From Actinidia chinensis (lineage: Eukaryota; Streptophyta; Magnoliopsida; Ericales; Actinidiaceae): a DNA stretch of 17,500 nucleotides. The stretch covers positions 19,384,489-19,401,988 of the forward strand of contig CM018892.1 of the NCBI GenBank assembly GCA_009663005.1, written 5' to 3'. Made by a program: the position numbers and the translations under genes. Below the pieces are notes generated by a model. That model saw only the letters and a program-made list of their open reading frames with translations. It did not search any database and had not been told where the DNA came from. This document shows positions 1 to 9,560 of this stretch, piece after piece. How positions within the stretch are numbered: position 1 is the stretch's first letter; each line of letters starts with the position of its first letter.

Positions 1-112
1 GAAGCGAAGTCCCACATCGCTTGGGAGTTGAATTAAATGCAATATATACGTGTAAGGGCACACTTTCTCAATAGCTAGCTTTTGGGGTAAGTTCTACCCA
101 AAACATGTAACA
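1..112 (+). repeat. TRIM LTR copy 1 (5' end cut by window)
   Basis: Begins at GAAGCGAAG, missing the TGTT start seen in copy 3, and ends ATGTAACA just before the primer-binding site. It contains the conserved block TTTTGGGGTAAGTTCTACCC shared with the other copies. Confidence 0.8.
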
Positions 113-124
113 TGGTATCAGAGC
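113..124 (+). promoter_or_regulatory. Primer-binding site (initiator Met tRNA)
   Basis: TGGTATCAGAGC directly abuts the LTR end. This 12-mer is the classic plant retroelement site complementary to the 3' end of initiator Met tRNA, where reverse transcription is primed. Confidence 0.9.
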
Positions 125-218
125 GGGGACTCCCAAGGATGGTGGTTAGTGTGCGTTTGTCCCTGGCCTGCACGTGGCAGGTGCTGCCGAAGTGAAGCAC
201 GCTTGGCGTGAGGGAGGG

Positions 219-332
219 TGTGAAGACGAAGTCGTACTACTTGGGAGTTGAATTAATATGCAATATATAAGTGTTAGGCACCATTTCGCAAACAGCTAGA
301 TTTTGGGGTAAGTTCTACCCAAACATGTAAAC
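219..332 (+). repeat. TRIM LTR copy 2
   Basis: Starts TGTGAAGACGAAG immediately after the purine tract at 210-218 and ends ATGTAAAC, so both termini carry small changes relative to copy 3. The central GGGGTAAGTTCTACCC is intact. Confidence 0.8.
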
Positions 333-343
333 TGGTATCAGAG
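333..343 (+). promoter_or_regulatory. Primer-binding site, second copy
   Basis: TGGTATCAGAG follows LTR copy 2. The final C of the 12-mer has become A. Confidence 0.85.
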
Positions 344-448
344 AGGGGGACCTCCCAAGATGGGTAGTGTGCGGTGTCCTGGCCTGCACGTGGCAAGGTT
401 GCTGCCGAGTGAGCACGTTGGGCGTTGAGGGAGGGTGTGAGTTGAATG

Positions 449-564
449 TGTTGAAGCGAAGTCCTACATCGCTTGGAGTTGAATTAATATGCAATATATA
501 CAGTGTAGGGCATCTTTCCTCAATAGCTAGCTTGTGGGGTAAGTTCTACCCAAAAATTGTAACA
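449..564 (+). repeat. TRIM LTR copy 3 (3' terminal)
   Basis: The most complete copy, from TGTTGAAGCG to TTGTAACA. A 13-nt spacer (436-448) separates it from the upstream purine tract, whereas copy 2 abuts its tract directly. This suggests a small deletion or slippage event at one of the two junctions. After 564 the sequence is unrelated to the TRIM. Confidence 0.8.
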
Positions 565-900
565 CATAGAAGATGTTGGCGGTGGCTACGTCGTAGGCGG
601 CAGCGAAATGGAGGTTGGTGGTGGTAGATCGGGTTTGTAGAGAGAGAGGGGGAGGATGGAGTTCAAAGTTTCTCTGTTATAATAGATAGAGTGAGAGAGA
701 AGAGAGAGTTTTCAAAAAAGACGGAGGGAAACTAAAATTTTTTAGCCAAATCAAAACGGCGTCGTTTTGAACATCCAGGCAAAAAACTCAGAGTTATTAA
801 AATGACGTCGTTTTGACTACTCCAGGGACACTTCAGGAAAAAAGACTTCAGAGGGATCTTTAAACCCCTCTAACTTGGCCCTTTCTTTGAAAAAAATAAT
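565..900 (-). other. GA/CT-rich stretch, possible 5' flank of a minus-strand gene
   Basis: On the minus strand this stretch reads as AT-rich DNA, then a CT-rich leader (about 710-640), then a GC-richer segment ending at an ATG (567-565) right at the TRIM edge. That order resembles a plant promoter and 5' UTR. No open protein continues into the TRIM, so a gene start here is only a possibility. Two near-palindromes sit inside at 751-770 and about 799-816. Confidence 0.25.
751..770. repeat. Near-palindrome around CGGCGTCG
   Basis: TCAAAACG and CGTTTTGA are perfect 8-bp inverted arms around GCGT. A related copy, AAAATGACGTCGTTTT, lies at about 799-814. Motifs of the AAAACGNCGTCGTTTT type recur in plant repeats, and the core also resembles a bZIP-type ACGT site. 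Its role here is unknown. Confidence 0.5.
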
Positions 901-1770
901 AATAATAACGGAAATATTTGCCACTAAGGACCACTAAAAAATATAAGCCCAAGGAATTATAGTCCCGTTAACTTGTGAAGGTGAACAATATGGCAACCTA
1001 TGTTACAAACAACTTTTTAATGAAAAAACTCACATTGAACATGAAAATAATAAAATACAAGTTTATACAACATACAATAATCAGAATTCAATAAGCCATT
1101 TGTCACGGAGTCATTACAAAACATCCTCATATTATCATGAATAAGCAACAGAAAATAGGTAAGCATAAGCATAATAAATAACCAATCTTAATTGCCCCCC
1201 CCCCCACAAAAAAAAAAAAAAATAGAGGAAAAAAAAATGGAGGTGATCAAATATGCAACATCTGATCGGATCACATTCGGTGCATTATGAGCAATAATAT
1301 CCTATAATGCATGACTCGACAACTATCAGAGTAGTTTTTTTTGAATCAAAATCGTTTTGATTTTAAGTATGAGTGATTATATCATCTAGACAAAAAATGA
1401 AGTAATTTAATTATCGTTACGTACTTAATCAAAGGAGACAAATTGTCGGTTGATAATAAATAAATAAATAAATATACCAAATGAAAGGACTTTTAATACC
1501 CGATAAATTTCAAATTTGGCTAGAGTAATTAAAATAGCATTACAATCAATGTATTTGATTATTATTTTTTCTCATATAAATACAAAAATACATTGTTGTG
1601 TTAAAATATAAACTAATAAAAGAAATTTGCAACTCTTCTTATTTTTAAAAAAATAAAAAATTTTTATAACATTAAAAAAGAAAATATGTGTACAAAATTA
1701 TAACATTACATTGATTAAAACCAATTTAAAAAAAAAAACTTAAAAGAAAAAATAAACTAAAAACAAATTA
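901..1770. other. AT-rich stretch without recognisable genes
   Basis: Reading frames are short and stop-rich on both strands. A C-run followed by an A-run occurs at about 1194-1222, and short TAA/TAAA runs occur at about 896-908 and 1456-1473. Nothing else is recognised. Confidence 0.6.
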
Positions 1771-1990
1771 AACAGGCCGACCACGGGCTTGACATAGCCC
1801 AGGGACCGGTGCTTTGTTGTAGCCTCAGGCTAATAGACCGGGAGGGTAAGGAAGTTTCTTAATGGACTGGGCCTAACCCGATTCGTTACTGTAGTGGCCT
1901 GGGCTAAATCCAGCACAGGGTCGGACCGAGCCCATTACTGTAGGGATCGGGCTCGCTTCTCGCCCAAACCGTTCATTGTGCAGGTCTATA
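1770..1990. repeat. GC-rich repeat island with GGGCY motifs
   Basis: A sharply bounded GC-rich block in AT-rich surroundings. It is built from recurring GGGCT/GGGCC/CGGGC words and contains an imperfect direct repeat: GTTACTGTAGTGGCCTGGGC at 1884-1903 and CATTACTGTAGGGATCGGGC at 1933-1952, 49 bp apart. It ends with CATTGTGCAGGTCTA. It looks like the GC-rich part of a plant interspersed repeat, but the family was not identified. An 81-codon minus-strand frame crosses it and looks non-coding. Confidence 0.5.
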
Positions 1991-2940
1991 GGGGTACAAC
2001 TGATAATCATTTTAATGTATTTATATATTTTGATATCAAATGAAAAAAATACGTATATTGCTTCATAGTATTTGACCTCATTTCGAAGGAATTTTAGCTC
2101 CGCTCCTATAAGCCGCACTGAATAATTTTCTTATGTAAAAAGTTTTACCTGATGGATAAATTGAATGAACAAACTGGTCATCCACGCATTGAAATAATTG
2201 TATGAAGTAAATTCTAAGGAAGGGCTCGTCAAGAAAAGATGGTCATTTATGTTGCAACTTTAACAAACTTTAACCAAGTCAAGTGTGGAAATTGTATGAA
2301 GGTGCAGGGTTCTTAACTGGAGGTAATACTCTCCCTCTCAATAAATTAGTCTATTGCATTTATATATGTGTGGCCACAGAGAACATATCTGTACTAATTT
2401 ATATAGAAAATGATTGATATTGTGTTGTATTCAAAGTAAGTTTAACGTCTGTGGGAAAATTATTTATTATTAGAAAGTTTGGCCAAAACATCTTATCCAG
2501 AAGACCGAATTGAGTTCTCGTTTATGCATTCATATTAATAACGAAATCCAAAGGGTTCATTTTTCAGAAATGAACGTCTTATAAAATTAGTTAATTTGGT
2601 CGGATGCTTCTAATATATGGATAGAGTTATACTTGATTTAAATTATACATATAAATAGAAATCCTAAGCATATCAAAATTTAATTTCTATCAATTAAAAA
2701 TAAGAATCCCAAAAATACATGAAACATTCTCTCTCTAATTCCTTTGCATTCTCCATATAGACGGTATCTAATTAAAAATTATTGTTTGTATGCGACTATA
2801 GGACGCTTATGTGAAACTGCTCCAATCTACTATCCTTTTCTAAAAAAATATATCATTTCATAATGATATTTTATATTAAGTTAAATGATTTTAAATTTAT
2901 AGAAGGGTGACGTTTATGAATGAGAAAATAACAATATGAA
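1991..2940. other. AT-rich stretch without recognisable genes
   Basis: No coding pattern, RNA gene or element terminus was recognised on either strand. Confidence 0.6.
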
Positions 2941-3018
2941 CTATATATATATACACACACAACCACACACAACACACACACACATATATATATATATATA
3001 TCTACACACACACACAAA
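2941..3018. repeat. Compound TA/CA microsatellite
   Basis: Alternating TATATA and CACACA runs (TA, CA, TA, CA) directly precede the foldback element. Confidence 0.9.
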
Positions 3019-3025
3019 AAATTCT

Positions 3026-3550
3026 AGGGCTAATTGTATTTTTGCCTCCTAAACTATTGCCGGTTTGTCACTTAAACCCTCTAAATTAAAAACTCAATCA
3101 ACGTCTCCCTTAAACTATTAAAAGTAGAACTTTACTACTTTCGTTAGTTATCATAAAATATAAAATGTTAAAGTTTCAGTAAGCCGTCTATGGACAAAAT
3201 AAAAAATAAAATCTCTAAAATAGCCTTAATTTTGGAAATTTAACTTTTTTAGGACAAAATGCTCAAATCTTGCTATATAGAGGGGGCAGAAGAAAATTTG
3301 GGCAATTTGCTTCTAAAAAGGGTTAATTACAAAAAAAAAAAATGGGTTATTTTAGGTGATTTTATTTTATTTTTTTATCCATGAGTGCTCCCATGGCCAA
3401 TTTTAAAATTTTATATTTAACAGACGGCTAACAGATGTACTAAAGTGACAATTTTAATAGTTTGAGGAAGGACAAGTTGATTGAATTTTTAGTTTAGAGG
3501 AGTTGTGACACAGAGCAATAGTTTAGGGAACACAAATGACAATTAACCCT
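3026..3550. mobile_element. Foldback / MITE-like element with long inverted arms
   Basis: The left arm (about 3026-3240) and right arm (about 3325-3550) are inverted copies. The termini are AGGGCTAATTG and CAATTAACCCT. Inside, TAAACTATTGC at 3050-3060 pairs perfectly with 3515-3525, and 3079-3102 pairs with 3476-3499 at 22 of 24 positions. The similarity continues through the AAATATAAAAT and CTAAAATA blocks toward a short centre. There is no coding capacity. This fits a non-autonomous foldback or MITE element. Its superfamily and target duplication could not be settled because the left flank is microsatellite and A-rich. Confidence 0.8.
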
Positions 3551-3556
3551 AAAATT

Positions 3557-4240
3557 TAATGACAATAAAAATCTAAAAGTATTAAACTCTATCTTTGAAT
3601 ACACAATTCGAATACTCTAAATTTATGTTTTAATTTTTCAAATCTTTATAAGACTTGTTTCAATTGTTTAATTACGTACTTATCCTCCGAAATCGAGAAA
3701 GTAAAGTTTTCGAGAGAAGAATAGTATTTGGGAATTTATGTTTGGTTGCTTGTCAGTTGGGCACTAGTAACGGGGCCTAAGAATATTCTCATGACTTTTC
3801 TTTGGAATTTTGTGCATCTAACTCTCACACTTCCAATTATAAAGTAACGGTATCTAAATTAGAAATTTGCAAAATGAAGAAATATGTTACGGAAATGAAA
3901 TTGTGTGGATAGTTTTAAATATCTATTTTTTGTAACTAGTCATCACATTTTTAGTTATCTATACTAATATAACTAACATTTTCGACTAGCCATCATAAAT
4001 CTTACTTACATAAAAATTTATATAACACTATTAATACCTAACACAATTTACAAAACCTTAATACATCATAGCATTTATTTTTTTTATAGTGTCAAACACC
4101 AATATTGTGAATATATTTTTTGGTGAAAAAATTTGCATAATTGACTGTGCTTTACTTCGACCATAAGTATTAATTAAGAAGGTTAGAAATGAAGACAAGT
4201 TAATGCTAGACTTCTGTTTGGCATACAACACTATATATAT
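3557..4240. other. AT-rich stretch without recognisable genes
   Basis: Only short stop-rich frames are present. A short TA run lies at about 4231-4243, next to the repeat tip that follows. Confidence 0.6.
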
Positions 4241-4248
4241 ATAATATG

Positions 4249-5300
4249 CTAGTGGGGTATGCCCATGCATAGCACGGGCGAATAACCCTAGGGCAAAATC
4301 AAAATAAACAATAGAGGAAGGGTAAAATCGAAAATAAAAAATAATGGTAACAATTTTACAGATGGACAAATCGAGATAAAAAATATTGCAAATGTACTAT
4401 ATTCCACTCACACATTCCACTAAGGGGAAAATCCAAAAAACATTGTGATAATGAGGTTAAAAAAAAGTTCAAATGGGTAAACTCAAAAAACAATCTGATA
4501 ACTACTCTATTCACTTCACATTTACAAGGGGCAAAAATTGAAAATACCCGTGCTATGCACGGACGAGTTTTCAATAATCACTCCAATACCAAGAACCTAA
4601 TCCATGAGTAATGGTTGAGTATGGGGCAAAATGGACAAAGAAATTACGTACGGGGCAAAATTTAAAAAAATAGTGATAAATGAGTTCATGGAGTAGTGAC
4701 AAATTATAAAAACTAATAAAAAAAATGGTGGTAAGTGAAGTTATTTGAGTAGGAGGCAAATCGAAAAAAAATAAAGTAAGGGCAAAATCACAAACAATAT
4801 TACGGTAGAATAATTACTATTAATAGGGGCCAAATCGGAAAAAATTGTGACATTAGGGGCCCAAATCGGAAAAAAAATTTAGTATGGCAAAATATAAAAA
4901 AAACTGGTAAAACCAAAGTAAATTAAAAATAACCGAAACGTCAGGATAAAAACATAATTTACCAGCAGCTCTAGATATTAATTTGTAATATCATAACTCT
5001 AGAGACCAAACTGTAATTATTATGAAATTTTCGGGAATGTTCACGGGGCCCAACTGCCAAAATTTAAAAAAATTTGAGATCAAATATGACAAAAATCAAA
5101 AGTTCTGAGACCAAAATGACAATACAAATTTAAGGTCCTCAAAGATAATTTTACTGCAATTTTAGGGCCTAATATGTAATTGTAATACCTCTAGAGACCC
5201 GAAATTATAATAATTAAAAACTCTATGGACCAAACTATAATTATTAGAAAGTCTATGGGCAACATTAAAAAGAAAGTTGGTGGTCACTAAAAATTACTGT
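4249..5300 (-). mobile_element. Helitron-like repeat, 3' tip at left on minus strand (candidate)
   Basis: On the minus strand a hairpin, CCCGTGC-TAT-GCATGGG (4278-4262), is followed 9 nt later by CTAG (4252-4249). A GC hairpin shortly before CTRR is the plant Helitron 3' end signature. The base after CTAG is C rather than the expected T. A second hairpin, CCGTGC-TAT-GCACGG, occurs at about 4546-4560 without a CTAG. The body to the right consists of degenerate repeats of GGGGCAAAATCGAAAAAA type on the plus strand, changing after about 4950 to GAGACCAAACTGTAATTATT-like units. No Rep/helicase coding is present, so it would be non-autonomous. The 5' TC end was not located, so the right boundary is approximate. 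Confidence 0.4.
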
Positions 5301-5302
5301 TA

Positions 5303-5326
5303 CTCATATATATATATATATATATC
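5303..5326. repeat. TA microsatellite
   Basis: A run of alternating TA ending in CTGATG, at the edge of the oligopurine repeat region. Confidence 0.85.
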
Positions 5327-6100
5327 TGATGTATTTTCTCATTTACTTAACATGACTAACAAGAAAATAACAAATTGAAAGACTTTGCAATCAGAACTTA
5401 TTATTCATTAGTCTTTCGTTGTGGTCAAACATGGCAACTTAATGAGTTTTTCTTTTGAAACCTTTTCATTCACAGATGGAAACCTTCACTAATTTAATAA
5501 GCTTTTGCAATTTGATTGGATAATGAAATAAAAAATGACGCATTTGTATGGATTCCATGTATATTGGAAAAAGATCATTCTAAAAAACATGATGGCGTTT
5601 AATCTTGGACGCGTTTATATGGATGCATCTTAATTTTAAGTTTTGTTTTACGCGGAATTTTTTTTAAAAATTAGGCTGTATTTTAGATTGAAATTTGGTA
5701 AAAAAAAATAAAGTAGAACAGTAGAGGATACAACATTTAGAATCATTTTAGATGTCATTAAGTGACTGTTAGGATCATTTAGATTTATTTAGTACTTTTT
5801 ATTTTCGTTTTTTTTTCTCACTCAATTTATTAATACAAAACATCCTTAAAAAAACATTTTGAATGACTCATGTTATGTTACTTCTCTCATGAATTTTTGA
5901 ATGATTAAACTTTTTTTAAAAAATATTTGGGGACAATTCGTTGTGCAACAAGTTTTAGTGGAAGGATGAAATGATTGATTTAATCTTATCTTCAAGTCTT
6001 ATTGGCTCGTATAATTAGAAATGCTTTTAATAAAAAATAAAGAAAGAAAGATAAGATAAGATGGATTTTCAAACAAAAGCTTGTCTATGACGTCATATTA
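5327..6100. other. AT-rich stretch without recognisable genes
   Basis: No coding pattern was found. A perfect ATGACGTCAT palindrome lies near 6088-6097 and may be coincidental. Confidence 0.55.
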
Positions 6101-6109
6101 GTTCAGTGG

Positions 6110-6285
6110 AGTCAAAAATATAAAATTATATATAATTATGGAATAATAATGTAATTTTTTTTAATAGGGTCAAACTAGTGTATTTTTTTTCATTTGAGTG
6201 ATATTGTAATTTTTTTATAAAATTATAGTGTAATTGTTTTGAGTGAGGTTGATTGACCCTACACCCTTACACATGCCTCTGCCCT
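6110..6285 (-). mobile_element. TE fragment ending in GGCAGAGGCATGTG (minus strand)
   Basis: Read on the minus strand, the block starts GGGCAGAGGCATGTGTAAGG and continues with GGGTCAATC and then AT-rich sequence. This resembles the CAGTGGCGGAGGCA-type ends of abundant plant DNA-transposon derivatives. It lies immediately upstream of the WAKL relic. The family call comes from remembered patterns only and no opposite end was found. Confidence 0.3.
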
Positions 6286-6307
6286 GTATATATGTGTGTG
6301 CCCGCGC

Positions 6308-6321
6308 CTATATATATAAAT
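6308..6321 (+). promoter_or_regulatory. Candidate TATA box of the WAKL relic
   Basis: CTATATATATAAAT lies about 80 bp before the ATG at 6400, a plausible plant TATA position. The sequence between the box and the ATG is an AG-rich leader without an earlier ATG. Confidence 0.4.
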
Positions 6322-6399
6322 TAACCAAGGGAATTAGGGAATAAAAGACTGGTATAGTAAGCAGTAAAAGTCGTGTAGGGAAATAAAAGGCAATCAAGC

Positions 6400-7329
6400 A
6401 TGGGTTTTGGAGTTGCATTGTGATGACCTCCCTTGTGTTTAATGGATGGCACAAAACAACGTCGGCCCGACTAAATGGTTCTTAGCAAAGGAGGGTTGTT
6501 CCAGCGAGGTGTGGGAACATTTCCATTCCATATCCTTTGGAATCGTGATAATTGTTCCATTAACGACGCCGTTTCCTGTGGAATGAACAAGAGCGACGAC
6601 CAACTTAGCTTTGGTAGGAATCAATCCTGGAAGTGTTTGAACATGTCGATAGAACTCTGGTATAGCGGGGGGCTGGCTTGGGTTCAAGTCAACAATCCAT
6701 TTATCTCGGAGCTGTCCTGGAGTCGATGGAAGCCCATACGTTTTCAATGGAATCGCGAGTAAAAATGACCTTGACTGGAAGCCCTTACGTGTTCTCAGAC
6801 AGTTCAAACGCATTTATATCCGCGTGGGCTGCAATACCAAGCCCGCGTGACGAAAGCGGTGGGATGGGACAACAGCCCATTGCATTACTATTTGCGATGG
6901 TAGCACTGATCGAATAATAGCTGCTTCGGTATCAACTTGCTGCCAGACCACACTCTCTCCCGAGTAGTTCTTCTTATCTTACTCCAGGTCTTCAATGTAA
7001 ATTTGAGCAGGATGAAACCTATAATCAGCCGTGGAGGAGTTGCACGAGCCATGTATGTACGCGTTCTTGGTGGACAAAGCTTGGTTCAGGTAACAATTTT
7101 AACCGACCCTTTTTTGCCCTCCCAACATGTCTCCATGTCCCTGCATGCTCGATTGGAATTTGTATAATATGAACCACCCAGTCAACTTGGAATCCCTAAC
7201 TATAGAGGAGGCGACTGTGGCAAAACTGGGTGGTCTACGTCGTCAAGCTCTTTACATCTAACGCTGCGTCTCTGCTCTTGCGATCGGGGCTATGAAGGAA
7301 ATCCTTATCTTCCTTTATGAGATGTCGAG
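6400..7329 (+). pseudogene. Wall-associated kinase-like (WAKL) relic, extracellular exon
   Basis: WAK/WAKL proteins are plasma-membrane receptor kinases that bind cell-wall pectin. No single frame is open, but across the three plus frames the extracellular part appears in family order. It begins with an ATG and a short MGFGVAL leader at 6400. CGNISIPYP at 6510-6536 is the hallmark of the galacturonan-binding domain. NMSI follows at about 6640-6651, PYVFSDSSNAFIS at 6783-6821, then VGCNT at 6824-6838. CITICDG (6881-6901) and CCQT (6938-6949) come next. MYAFLVDKAWF (7055-7087) and LDWNLYNM (7148-7171) belong to the WAK-associated domain. The EGF-type tail CSCDRGYEGNPYL is at 7273-7311. A GT at 7330 after TGTCGAG would fit the usual end of WAK exon 1. 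Frameshifts separate nearly every motif and in-frame stops interrupt it, so it cannot make a receptor as read. The start is chosen by position and leader only. Confidence 0.85.
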
Positions 7330-7330
7330 G

Positions 7331-8800
7331 TACATTCTACTCGTATCCTCCCTTCTTCTTTATTTCAAAGTTCTTTGTAAGTTCAGTACCTATCTGCTAG
7401 CTTCTCATAATCAAAGGGTCTAATCATTTGATTCTGCATCAAGACTTTTCCTCTTCATTAAAGGGTGTGTTAAAGATCACTTGATTACAAAGAATCTACC
7501 AAAGTTGTTCTCTCAATTGACCAACAACCTGCAAAGAAGCTACACGGCTTTGCTTTACGACAGTACATTAAGCATGCAGTCCAATTTAAAACTCAACTTT
7601 TAGGTAATGTTTGATACAATAGTTAAAAAGGAGGAGATGTTATATGATCATGTGAGACTCACTTAATCATTTTGCAGTGCAAACATTAAACTAATGGACA
7701 GTAGTATATTAATTAAAATTGTTAATCCTCTAAATAAGATTAGGATTCACATGGGATAGTATTTCCTACTTATTCCTAAAAGATTACCCTGGCTAAATAA
7801 TTATTTTTAAACCCGCCTATAAAACATCTTAGTTTTCTCAGGGGTGCGGGCATCAATGAAATTTTTGAGGTATTAGTTTCATCGAGCGGAGGAAAATAAC
7901 ATAGTAGACCAACATGTTGTGTGGATGAATGGAATCAAACTATTTTACCCAACCCTTTCTTCCTCTTCCACTTGGAATTGGGATTGGATGGCAAACCAAT
8001 TAATTAAAATCTGTTATCAACGTAGCCTACGAGTTTATTATCTGTACTATGTTATAAAGTTGAGGGTTTTCGCCAAATTTTTTTAAAATCCATGTACAAT
8101 TTAAAGGTTATGAAAGAATGGGTATTATAAAAATACAAGAATAAGTATGAAGCAAAAAAAATTATTGGAGAACCACTCATGCACCTTAAAATAATTAAAT
8201 GGGCACCCACAGCACCTCACCACCCAAGTTGTAAATCATTACCGGCCAACGTATCCCATTTGGCTATCAGTCGGTACATTTGTACTGTGTATCATTTTAA
8301 ATTTATCATTATTTACACTATAAACATTTTACATGTGTTTTTTATAGAATTAATAGAACTACAAATTAAATATGATATTTAACCATACATCATAAGTTTT
8401 ATGACGTCCATAAGAAAACATAAGTTTAAGTGAAAAACCTCTTCCTAAGACACTTTGGGCTTCAAAATTGTACAACAATAATTTTAAAAATCAAAATATT
8501 TGGTATAGAGCGGTGTGGCCCGGTACAAGCCAATTGGGGTGGTCGAACAAATAGAAGTTTTTTTTATAGAAGTAATCCCTACTTTTATTTCTTACGACAT
8601 GAAGGGGATAGAGTGTTTAATGTTTGAATCTGACAAGGTAAAATAGAGTATTGGATGTCTTAACCACTTTAAAAATTACACAACACGTGAGTTTTAGAAT
8701 CTTGTTATTGCTTTTTTTGAGTTGTTGAATTATTTGCATACGTATGCTTACGTAATCAGACGGATCCTAACTGCCACCTAAGGAAGCCCAAGAATTCCAA
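7331..8800. other. Stretch without recognisable genes
   Basis: Some GC-richer sequence at about 7440-7580 looks faintly gene-like but gives no recognisable protein in any frame. From 7600 on the DNA is AT-rich with short frames only, including 8179-8382 and 8430-8627, which look non-coding. Confidence 0.5.
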
Positions 8801-8804
8801 AACA

Positions 8805-8906
8805 AAAATGATTCTCATCGGTAAGATCCTTTTTCTTTAAGCTTTTTGAATGGAGAAATGATTGTCATCGTAATGTTCTTTTCCTTTAAGATCCTTTTCC
8901 TTTAAG
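8805..8906 (+). repeat. Local direct duplication, unit of about 51 bp
   Basis: A unit beginning AAATGATTCTCATCG at 8805 recurs as AAATGATTGTCATCG at 8856. Each copy is followed by a TTTTCCTTTAAG-like block, and a third partial block (ATCCTTTTCCTTTAAGCG) ends the array. Confidence 0.75.
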
Positions 8907-9394
8907 CGTTTACTATCATTTTTTTTATATTGTTTTCGGATTATTACTATGATAATCACCTTGTTTACGTGGCAATAACATTTTAGAGTGAGGCTAACGG
9001 CCAATAAATAGCACTGTTGAAAAAGTCCAAAAACATCCATAAACCATTGCCATTTAATTTTTTCATGTCGTTGCACATAAGAATCCGGACATGATGAACA
9101 TAGACACGGATACGACACGATATGATTGGAAAACGCGGAGAACAATAATGCAAAACATTGAACTCATATATATGATAAAAACTTTCAACAAAAAGAAGAA
9201 TAAAAAAAAAGAGTATTCTCGTCAACACCCCCTGAACTAAACTGTCTATCTCTATCCCTTAACCCGTTCATTACCCATACCCAGCCGTGACAAAAACGGA
9301 TGATTATTTCAACATGATCGGCATGTGCCGCTTTAATATGTGAACTTATGACCAAAATGCCCGATTTGCAGGGGAACACCCTAAGTCACACCAC
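8907..9394. other. Stretch without recognisable genes
   Basis: Overlapping minus-strand frames (8837-9145, 8983-9228, 9185-9379) show no domain or family pattern. The block near 9330-9365 (TGACCAAAATGCCC) resembles common plant interspersed repeats. Confidence 0.5.
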
Positions 9395-9399
9395 ACACC

Positions 9400-9400
9400 A

Positions 9401-9442
<42 letters not shown>
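9400..9442. repeat. TA microsatellite
   Basis: About 40 bp of nearly uninterrupted TA dinucleotides. Confidence 0.95.
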
Positions 9443-9444
<2 letters not shown>

Positions 9445-9472
9445 GATCCTAAAAAAGAGATTTGCATAAGCC

Positions 9473-9560
9473 TACTTTTCTTTCCTCATTCTCTCTTGTC
9501 TTCTGCTTTAGCCTATTTCTCTCTTCCTCTCTCTCTCCACCAGCTCTCTCTCCATCCAAA
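9473..9560 (+). repeat. CT-rich tract, leader-like
   Basis: A pyrimidine-rich tract (TCTCTCTC runs) is followed by ATG at 9571, which opens only eleven codons before a stop. A TATA-like run lies about 40-70 bp upstream. It resembles a plant 5' leader, but no gene follows. Confidence 0.5.

Larger units (their letters stand above)
1..564 (+). mobile_element. Tandem TRIM retroelement array (LTR-int-LTR-int-LTR)
   Basis: Three diverged copies of a unit of about 115 bp (1-112, 219-332, 449-564) alternate with two internal domains of 106 and 116 bp. Units start TGTTGAAGCGAAG (complete only in the third) and end TGTAACA, giving TG..CA termini. Directly after LTRs 1 and 2 lies TGGTATCAGAG, the plant initiator-Met tRNA primer-binding site. 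Purine tracts GAGGGAGGG at 210-218 and 427-435 precede the next LTR and fit a polypurine tract. There is no coding capacity, so size and structure match TRIM elements (terminal-repeat retrotransposon in miniature). Three LTRs sharing internal domains is the known product of recombination between LTRs of neighbouring copies. LTR1 lacks its first bases because the window begins there, so the 5' target duplication cannot be checked. Confidence 0.85.

Noticed and set aside
190..225. Possible 5S rRNA-like segment (Cassandra-type) in the TRIM
   Set aside because: AAGCACGCTTGGCG only vaguely recalls the 5S internal region, lies in the internal domain rather than the LTR, and the rest of 5S is absent.
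367..627. 86-codon plus-strand reading frame
   Set aside because: It runs through the TRIM internal domain and LTR3 into flanking DNA, so it is a chance frame over a non-coding retroelement.
1873..2118. 81-codon minus-strand frame
   Set aside because: It straddles the GC-rich repeat island and adjacent AT-rich sequence and has no family pattern.
4058..4759. Three overlapping minus-strand frames (4058-4369, 4356-4574, 4571-4759)
   Set aside because: They are Phe/Ile/Ser-rich translations of degenerate oligopurine repeats and the Helitron-like tip.
6439..6813. 124-codon minus-strand frame
   Set aside because: It is the longest frame in the region but lies antisense to the WAKL extracellular exon, whose plus-strand motifs explain the GC content and openness.
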